This document shows, one piece after another, positions 57,620 through 64,000 of a stretch of DNA of 64,000 nt; the first letter of the stretch is position 1, and each line of letters starts with the position of its first letter. The notes below the pieces were generated by a model. That model was not told the DNA's origin, did no database searches, and saw only the letters and a list, made by a program, of their open reading frames with translations. This DNA is from Rikenellaceae bacterium (GTDB lineage Bacteria; Bacteroidota; Bacteroidia; Bacteroidales; Rikenellaceae): positions 1-64,000 of the forward strand of contig JAGBHC010000028.1 in assembly GCA_017935625.1 (NCBI GenBank). The letters are read 5' to 3'. The position numbers were made by a program, and so were the translations under genes.

Positions 57620-59974
57620 TCAGTAGTCGAACGGAGTCCGCTTCACGTAGAACCTGAACCCGCGTATCATGCCCGGAGTCTGCGCCTCGGCACGGGGCAG
57701 GCAGCGAACCGCACCCACGGTGTACTCCCGGCCCAGGTCGATGACCAGTGCGTGGGGATAGGAGACGTTATCGACCGTCTGCCAGAAGGTCGATTCCTGC
57801 AGGTCGTAGACCTTGTCGGCCGTCCGGTTGCCGCTGCGGGTCTCCTCGCTGTCGGCGTAGCACACCCGCCACTCTTCGCGCGGAATCTCGGCGCCGTGCT
57901 CGTCCAGCAGACGCAGTTCGGCGATGGCGGCCACATTGCCCCCGTCCTGCGACGAGAGCGCCTCCAGACAGAAGTAGCGCCCCTGCTCGCCGGGCAGCGT
58001 CACCTCCTGCCAGCCTCCGCCCGAACGGAACTCGCCCTCCAGCACCGGAGTCTCGTCCGCCAGCCGGAGCGTCTGTCCCTGCCGGCGATGCGTCTCGGGC
58101 GCCTCGGTGCGCAGCAGGTCGAGTATGGGGGCCGAAAGTCCCGACACCGACGCCGAAGCCGGCCCCTTGAGGTCGAGTACGATGATTTCGTTCTGCTTGC
58201 CGGCGCGCAGCCAGCAGCCCGGCAGATAGAGCGTCTGCTGGGGGCCTATCTCCCAGAAACGGCCCAGGCAATGGCCATTGACCCACACCAGGCCCTTGCC
58301 CCAGCTGCTCATGTCGAGGAAGGTGTCGCCCGCCTCGGGCACCGTGAACCGGGCCCGGTAGTAGGCCGGTCCCTCCTGCGCCGCGGCGCCGTCGGGCATC
58401 CCGCCGTAGCGGCGGCCGGCCGCGAAGGCATGGTCGTCGGGCAGGTTGTAGACCTCCCATCCCGTCAGTTCGCTCCGCCGGCCCGCCCGTTCGAGCTCCA
58501 CGCGCTCGGTGATTCCCTTGCGGTCGTGTATGGTTCGGCTGAAATTGACCCGCCCCATCGCCTCGACCAGGATGTCGAGCCGGGCCCCGGCCGGGCAGGC
58601 GGGCAGCACCAGGCTGTTCTGGTCGTGCCGGCGGTCGAGCCGTCCAATCAGACGTCCGTCCACGAAGACCTGCGCCCAGTCGTGCAGCTCGGTGATGACC
58701 AGCTGCGCGGGCTCGTCCAGCGCGGGCAGCTGCGTGCGATAGAGGATGGAGCCCCACCCCTGGTCGAACTCCTCCATGGGTTTCACCCGCTCGGTCCGCT
58801 TGGGTTCGGGCAGCGTCGAGAAGAGCGGCGCCCGTTCGGTGAAGCGGATTTCGGGCAGGGTAATCATCGGCAGGGGGTCGGGAATCGCCGCCGGGCTCTC
58901 GCCCTCGGGCAGGTAGCCGGCCAGCAGCTCGCGTATCTTGTAGAACTTGTCGGTGGTGCGGCCCGCCTCGGAGATGGGGGCGTCGTAGTCGTAGGAGCTG
59001 CACATGGCCGAATAGGCCGGCGAATTGGCTCCGCCCCAGTGGCCGAAGGTCGAACCGCCGTGCGTCATGTAGAGGCTGAAGGAGATGCCGCGGTCGAGCA
59101 TGTCGCGCAGGCCCGACACGAGCGCATCGGCACTGCGGGTCTCGTGCTTGCGGCCCCAGTGGTCGAACCACCCCGACCAGAACTCGCTGCACATCAGCGG
59201 CGAGTGGGGTCTCAGGCGGCGCAGTTCGGCGAACTGCAGGTCGATGTCGGCTCCGGTGCCGAAGTTGATGGTCCACAGCAGGTCGTCCAGTCCGTTGGCG
59301 GTGAAGTTCGAGCTCCAGTCGCACTGGAAGAGCGGCACGTCGGTGAATCCCGCCTCGCGCACGATGTCGCGGATGGCCGACACATAGGGCTTGTCCACTC
59401 CGTAGGAGCCGTATTCGTTCTCCACCTGCACCATGATGATATTGCCGCCGCGCGTGATTTGCAGGTCGGCCAGCTGCCGGCCTATCTCACGCATGAACAG
59501 GCGCGTCCGCTCCATGAAGTAGGGGTCGAGGGTGCGCACCTCCATGTCGGGTTTCTTGAGCAGCCACCACGGCAGGCCGCCCATGTCCCACTCGGCGCAC
59601 ACATAGGGGCCGGGGCGCACGATGACGTACAGGCCGTGTTTCTGCGCTAGACGGCAGAAGCGGGCGATGTCGTTCTGACCCGAAAAGTCGAACTCTCCGG
59701 GGCGCTGTTCGTGGATATTCCAGAATACATAGAGGCAGAGCGTGTTCATGCCCAGCGCCTTGCACATTTCGATGCGGTGTTCCCAATAGGGTTCGGGAAT
59801 CCGCGTGTAGTGCACTTCGGCAGCCTTGACCGTAAAAGGTTCGCCGTTGAGCAGGAAGACGCCGTCTCCCGCGGCGAAAGTTCCGGGCTTCCCCTGGGGG
59901 CCCGCAGCGCATCCGGCCAGCAGGGCGGCCGATGCGACGACCGCCAGCAGAGCGGTCAGCAAATGGTTTCTCAT
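57620..59974 (-). CDS. GH35 beta-galactosidase lipoprotein
   Basis: A 784-aa glycoside hydrolase with lipobox signal (LLAGC at residue 22). The catalytic TIM barrel has FLLNGEPFTVKAAEVHYTRIP, the acid/base Glu187 in VQVENEYGSYG and nucleophile Glu264 in MCSEFWSGWFDHWG, all GH35 hallmarks. Beta domains follow (PALDEPAQLVITELHDWAQVFVDGRLIG), and the C-terminus resembles an F5/8 type C carbohydrate-binding module (residues about 640-784: ALVIDLGREYTVGAVRCLPR). It should release terminal beta-galactose from host or dietary glycans on the cell surface. It follows the DUF3298-like gene by 36 bp; no SusCD pair is nearby. Confidence 0.95.
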   Translation of the reverse strand: MRNHLLTALLAVVASAALLAGCAAGPQGKPGTFAAGDGVFLLNGEPFTVKAAEVHYTRIPEPYWEHRIEMCKALGMNTLCLYVFWNIHEQRPGEFDFSGQNDIARFCRLAQKHGLYVIVRPGPYVCAEWDMGGLPWWLLKKPDMEVRTLDPYFMERTRLFMREIGRQLADLQITRGGNIIMVQVENEYGSYGVDKPYVSAIRDIVREAGFTDVPLFQCDWSSNFTANGLDDLLWTINFGTGADIDLQFAELRRLRPHSPLMCSEFWSGWFDHWGRKHETRSADALVSGLRDMLDRGISFSLYMTHGGSTFGHWGGANSPAYSAMCSSYDYDAPISEAGRTTDKFYKIRELLAGYLPEGESPAAIPDPLPMITLPEIRFTERAPLFSTLPEPKRTERVKPMEEFDQGWGSILYRTQLPALDEPAQLVITELHDWAQVFVDGRLIGRLDRRHDQNSLVLPACPAGARLDILVEAMGRVNFSRTIHDRKGITERVELERAGRRSELTGWEVYNLPDDHAFAAGRRYGGMPDGAAAQEGPAYYRARFTVPEAGDTFLDMSSWGKGLVWVNGHCLGRFWEIGPQQTLYLPGCWLRAGKQNEIIVLDLKGPASASVSGLSAPILDLLRTEAPETHRRQGQTLRLADETPVLEGEFRSGGGWQEVTLPGEQGRYFCLEALSSQDGGNVAAIAELRLLDEHGAEIPREEWRVCYADSEETRSGNRTADKVYDLQESTFWQTVDNVSYPHALVIDLGREYTVGAVRCLPRAEAQTPGMIRGFRFYVKRTPFDY

Positions 59975-60010
59975 GGATTTCTATAAAGGTTTCGTAGTTT
60001 TTCGAAGCAT

Positions 60011-60784
60011 CTATCGTCCGGTCACCAGGGGCAGCAGATGCCCCTGCAGCTCTTCGTAGGGAATCTCGGCGAACACCTCGCCGGTGGCATAGCAGGCCAC
60101 CTCGTAGGGGCCGTAGCAGAAGACAATCGACCGGTCGGTGAGCAGGAAGTTCTCCGTGGGGCCGATTTCCGCAGGGTCGAAGAATCCCGCCTGCAGCAGT
60201 CCTTCGTCGTCGGCCGCCCCGTAGGCGGCGCGCAGCGTCCGGCGGATGAGTTCCGGCAGCAGCGTCTCGAGCGCCTGCCCGTCCACCGCCTCGGCCAGCG
60301 CGATGCGGCTGCCGTCCGAGAGCCGGTAATTGTAGTAGAAGGTGTTGTACATGCCGTGGGCGCCGCCCGTGTAGCTGGACTTGTAGACGGTGTTGTTCAT
60401 CACCCGCCCCCCGAGCACCGTTCCGCACACCGACGAGGAGGTGAAATAGCCGCTCCACAGCACCGAGTCGGCCGCGGGGTCGTCCCACTCCTCGGCCAGG
60501 GCGCGTTCGTACTCCGCCGCCGCCCGCTCCACCGAGCCGTCGAAACGGCGCACGCCGAAGAACTCGGAGGCCATCTGGGCCGTGATGCGCTCCAGCGCCC
60601 GGTCGCCGCGCCGCGCCACCGGCCAGCTGAACGAATAGTCCAGCTCGTATTCGCACTCGTTGAGCCGCACCAGCTTCTCTTCCTGAATCGTATCGAACGC
60701 GATGCGGCCGCGGCCGCATCCGGCAATCGTCATCGCTGCGATGCCCGCAATCGCGCAGGCCGTCGCACTCCATCTCTTTTTCAT
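60011..60784 (-). CDS. DUF3298/RsiV-like lipoprotein
   Basis: A 257-aa exported protein with signal MKKRWSATACAIAGIAAMTIAGC (IAG-C lipobox). The body matches the DUF4163 plus DUF3298 layout known from RsiV-type proteins: a strand-rich N-terminal part (LNECEYELDYSFSWPV), GYFTSSSVCGTVLGGRVMNNTVYKSSYTGGAHG, then FYYNYRLSDGSRIALAEAVD and the C-terminal TDRSIVFCYGPYEVACYATG and EIPYEEL. In Bacillus such a domain binds lysozyme; here function is unknown. The frame extends upstream to 60961 but that part crosses the promoter region. Confidence 0.88.
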   Translation of the reverse strand: MKKRWSATACAIAGIAAMTIAGCGRGRIAFDTIQEEKLVRLNECEYELDYSFSWPVARRGDRALERITAQMASEFFGVRRFDGSVERAAAEYERALAEEWDDPAADSVLWSGYFTSSSVCGTVLGGRVMNNTVYKSSYTGGAHGMYNTFYYNYRLSDGSRIALAEAVDGQALETLLPELIRRTLRAAYGAADDEGLLQAGFFDPAEIGPTENFLLTDRSIVFCYGPYEVACYATGEVFAEIPYEELQGHLLPLVTGR

Positions 60785-60849
60785 CGTCGTCACTCTCTTT
60801 AACGGCGGCCGGGGCTGCGGAACCGCTCCGCAAACCGCCCCCACCGAGT

Positions 60850-60909
60850 CAAAGATAGGCAAATTTCGCCGCATTCCGCTCTTTCGTCGCCCCTTTTTCG
60901 CTATTTTTG
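60850..60909. promoter_or_regulatory. Divergent -7 boxes for the DUF3298-like and GNAT genes
   Basis: Minus strand TATCTTTG at 60850-60857 (66 bp before the DUF3298-like start) and plus strand TATTTTTG at 60902-60909 (33 bp before the GNAT start). -33 elements are not clear for either. Confidence 0.55.
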
Positions 60910-60942
60910 CCGGCAACGAAACACTTACCTCTCCGACGCACC

Positions 60943-61440
60943 ATGCAAATCGCCTTTTCACCCGTCCGCACGCAGGACGACATCGACCGCCTGGCCGCGA
61001 TGGCCGGCATCGTATGGCACGAGTTCTTCCCCGCGCTGCTCTCCCCCGAGCAGATAGACTACATGGTCGAGCGCTTCCAGTCGCCGCAGGCCCTCGGCGA
61101 ACAGACCGCCCGCCAGGGATACGAATACTTCTTCATCGAGGCCGACGGCCGGCCCGTGGGCTACACCGGCATCCGGGCCGAAGGGGGCAAGCTCTTTCTC
61201 AGCAAACTCTACCTGCTGCGCGAAGCCCGCGGCCACGGCTACGCCGGCCAGGCCTTCGACTTCCTGGAGGGACTCGCCCGCGCCCGCGGCCTCTCGGCCG
61301 TATGGCTCACCGTGAACCGGTTCAACACCCACGCCGTCGAGGTCTACAAGGCCCGCGGATTCCGCATCCTGCGCACCCAGGCCGCCGACATCGGCGGCGG
61401 CTTCATCATGGACGACTACATCATGGAGAAGAGCCTCTGA
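60943..61440 (+). CDS. GNAT family N-acetyltransferase
   Basis: A 165-aa acyl-CoA-dependent acetyltransferase. It shows the GNAT order: beta strands YFFIEADGRPVGYTGIR, acetyl-CoA loop LYLLREARGHGYAGQAFDFL (R/Q-x-x-G-x-G/A form as RGHGYA), then LSAVWLTVNRFNTHAVEVYKARGFRI with the usual Asn and Tyr. The N-terminal HEFFPALLSPEQIDYMVERF helix matches a subgroup common in Bacteroidetes. Substrate cannot be told. The start ATG at 60943 fits the promoter. Confidence 0.92.
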   Translation: MQIAFSPVRTQDDIDRLAAMAGIVWHEFFPALLSPEQIDYMVERFQSPQALGEQTARQGYEYFFIEADGRPVGYTGIRAEGGKLFLSKLYLLREARGHGYAGQAFDFLEGLARARGLSAVWLTVNRFNTHAVEVYKARGFRILRTQAADIGGGFIMDDYIMEKSL

Positions 61441-61611
61441 CCCCGGCCGCGGCGCTGCCGGCGCACCCCCACTCCCTCCCGGCCCCAGTGCACGGCAGGC
61501 CCTCGGCGACTACGCACCCGTAACCCCGCACCGCACTATCGTTCCCCCGGTGCGCGGCCGCACCGCCGCAACCGCCCTGCGCCCCTGCCGTCGGAGATTC
61601 CGGTCCGCGGA

Positions 61612-61643
61612 TTTGCATTTTCGGCAGAAAGGAGCTATATTTG
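61612..61643 (+). promoter_or_regulatory. Promoter of the metY-metX leader
   Basis: TTTG (61612-61615), 20 bp, TATATTTG (61636-61643): full consensus. Transcription would start near 61650, leaving a leader of about 330 nt before metY. The upstream 170 bp after the GNAT stop holds nothing recognisable. Confidence 0.8.
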
Positions 61644-61739
61644 TACCCGGTATTTCCGCTCCGGGGCGGAGCCGCCGCGCCATCGAGACCGCGCCGAAAC
61701 CGAAGCCCCCGGGCCGCACCGAATCAGAAAAGAAGAGAG

Positions 61740-61838
61740 ATGAATCGTCCGAACGACATATCCGCCGCCGATGCGACACTCCGTCGCAGCGGATTCCCCT
61801 GCGCTCCGATGCACCGATTCATGCGAATGTGCCGGTAG
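61740..61838 (+). CDS. Met/Cys-rich leader peptide upstream of metY
   Basis: A 32-codon frame, MNRPNDISAADATLRRSG then FPCAPMHRFMRMCR, with a good ribosome site (AAGAAGAG) just before the ATG. Three Met and one Cys fall in the last nine residues, and two CGA Arg codons lie among them. A GTGCC-GGTA-GGCAC hairpin (61829-61842) has the stop codon in its loop, and a T8 run lies at 61909-61916. Position in the leader of a methionine-synthesis operon suggests translation-dependent control. No known match is claimed. Confidence 0.55.
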   Translation: MNRPNDISAADATLRRSGFPCAPMHRFMRMCR

Positions 61839-61968
61839 GCACTCTCTTCATTCCGGCCGGATACGCTCCGACGCCGCGCCCGACGCGCACCGATTTTCCC
61901 GACAATCCTTTTTTTTACGAACCGTTCCGCAACCGCCCCGCAACCGCGCCGGCCCGCCGGAACCATAA

Positions 61969-63267
<1,299 letters not shown>

Positions 63268-63282
63268 AACCGCAGCAAGAGT

Positions 63283-64000
63283 ATGGACAACGCAATGAAA
63301 CGCTACCTCCACCGCCGGCCCTTCACCCTCGAATCGGGCGAGGTGCTGCCGGAGGTGAGCATCGCCTACCACACCTACGGGGAGCTCTCCCCGCAGCGCG
63401 ACAACGTAATCTGGGTCTGCCACGCCCTGACGGCCAACTCCGACGTGGCCGACTGGTGGCCCGGCACCGTCGAACCCGGACGCTTTCTCGACCCCGGCCG
63501 GTGGTTCGTGGTGTGCGCCAACATCCTCGGTTCCCACTACGGCACCACGGGCCCCCTGAGCATCGACCCCGCCACGGGCGAGCCGTGGTACGGCCGCTTC
63601 CCGCAGATTACCGTGCGCGACATGGTCCGCTGCCACCGGCTGCTGGCCGACCACCTGGGCATCCGGCAGGCGGAGCTGCTCATCGGCAGCTCCATCGGCG
63701 GCTTCCAGTGCCTGGAGTGGGCCGTCATGGAGCCCGGCTTCGCCCGGCGCGTAGCCCTCATCGCCACCGCCGTGCGCTCCAAGCCCTGGGCCATCGCCTT
63801 CAACGAATCGCAGCGCATGGCCATCGAGACCGACCCCACCTTCGGCACCCCCTCGCCCGACGCGGGCGCCCGCGGAATGGCCGTGGCCCGCTCCGTGGCC
63901 CTGCTCAGCTACCGCGGCCAGCCGGCCTACGACAAGACGCAGGACGACCCCGCCGCGCACGACAAGCGCGAAGGCTACCGCGCCACCACCTACCAGCGCC
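63283..64000 (+). CDS. metX: Homoserine O-acetyltransferase, 3' end cut by window
   Basis: About 239 codons of an alpha/beta-hydrolase-fold enzyme that acetylates homoserine. Start MDNAMKRYLHRRPF; FTLESGEVLPEVSIAYHTYGEL and NVIWVCHALTANSDVADWW (oxyanion region) are typical. WFVVCANILGSHYGTTGPLS follows, and the nucleophile elbow is GSSIGGFQ with Ser137. The frame is open to the window end; the catalytic Asp and His lie outside. With metY it forms a two-step route to homocysteine. Confidence 0.96.
   Translation, partial: MDNAMKRYLHRRPFTLESGEVLPEVSIAYHTYGELSPQRDNVIWVCHALTANSDVADWWPGTVEPGRFLDPGRWFVVCANILGSHYGTTGPLSIDPATGEPWYGRFPQITVRDMVRCHRLLADHLGIRQAELLIGSSIGGFQCLEWAVMEPGFARRVALIATAVRSKPWAIAFNESQRMAIETDPTFGTPSPDAGARGMAVARSVALLSYRGQPAYDKTQDDPAAHDKREGYRATTYQR

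Overview
This 64 kb window looks like chromosomal DNA from a GC-rich member of the Bacteroidales, most likely Alistipes or a related Rikenellaceae genus. That placement is inferred from gene content and style. Many genes are preceded by the Bacteroidetes promoter pattern TTTG-N19/20-TAnnTTTG. The gene set includes PorX, an S24 repressor of the Bacteroidetes type, an HU/RNase G pair with a 29-residue AURKAIP1/COX24-like peptide, B12-dependent methylmalonyl-CoA mutase and class II ribonucleotide reductase, M49 and M16 lipoprotein peptidases, and GlmS, Glf and LpxK for the envelope. No database search was possible, so the genus is tentative.

Layout: 1-1.7 kb, the 3' part of methylmalonyl-CoA mutase. 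2-10.2 kb, a minus-strand envelope block (outer-membrane barrel, TPR protein, LptC, CNNM/CorC-like protein, PpiD, DUF6125-like protein). 10.4-16.5 kb, Mfd, RNase G, the 29-aa basic peptide and HU on the minus strand. 17.3-19.6 kb, porX, tsaE and tRNA-Val. 20.1-22.8 kb, an orphan phage terminase large subunit and a 96-aa partner, divergent from a LexA/CI-like repressor. 22.8-28.4 kb, ksgA, folB, nrdJ and a major OmpA-family protein. 29.3-35.4 kb, glmS, pspC, cysS, a small gene behind a promoter-hairpin leader, and a low-GC islet. 34.6-45 kb, a long minus-strand run (frameshifted DUF4422 glycosyltransferase, glf, ssb, punA, lpxK, PH-domain protein, ispD, FMN-barrel protein, M23 and M49 peptidases). 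45-53.2 kb, DUF456 protein, M16 protease, lipocalin-like lipoprotein, glyS, an HTH protein, ruvX and def. 53.7-64 kb, tRNA-Ser, lspA, gph, M28 peptidase, a GH35 beta-galactosidase, a DUF3298-like lipoprotein, a GNAT enzyme and metY-metX (the last cut by the window end).

The genes are mostly housekeeping and envelope genes. Unusual content lies mainly between genes: several intergenic regions carry different families of degenerate tandem repeats (periods near 9, 19, 45, 47, 81 and 96 bp), long polypyrimidine or polypurine tracts, or strong hairpins. The observations most worth following are: (i) a poly-C tract that puts a DUF4422 glycosyltransferase out of frame, suggesting phase variation; (ii) a strong promoter followed at once by a terminator-like hairpin; (iii) an 81-bp duplication carrying promoter copies in front of pspC-glmS; (iv) a Met/Cys-rich leader peptide in front of metYX; (v) the orphan terminase beside a repressor whose residues fit LexA-type self-cleavage.
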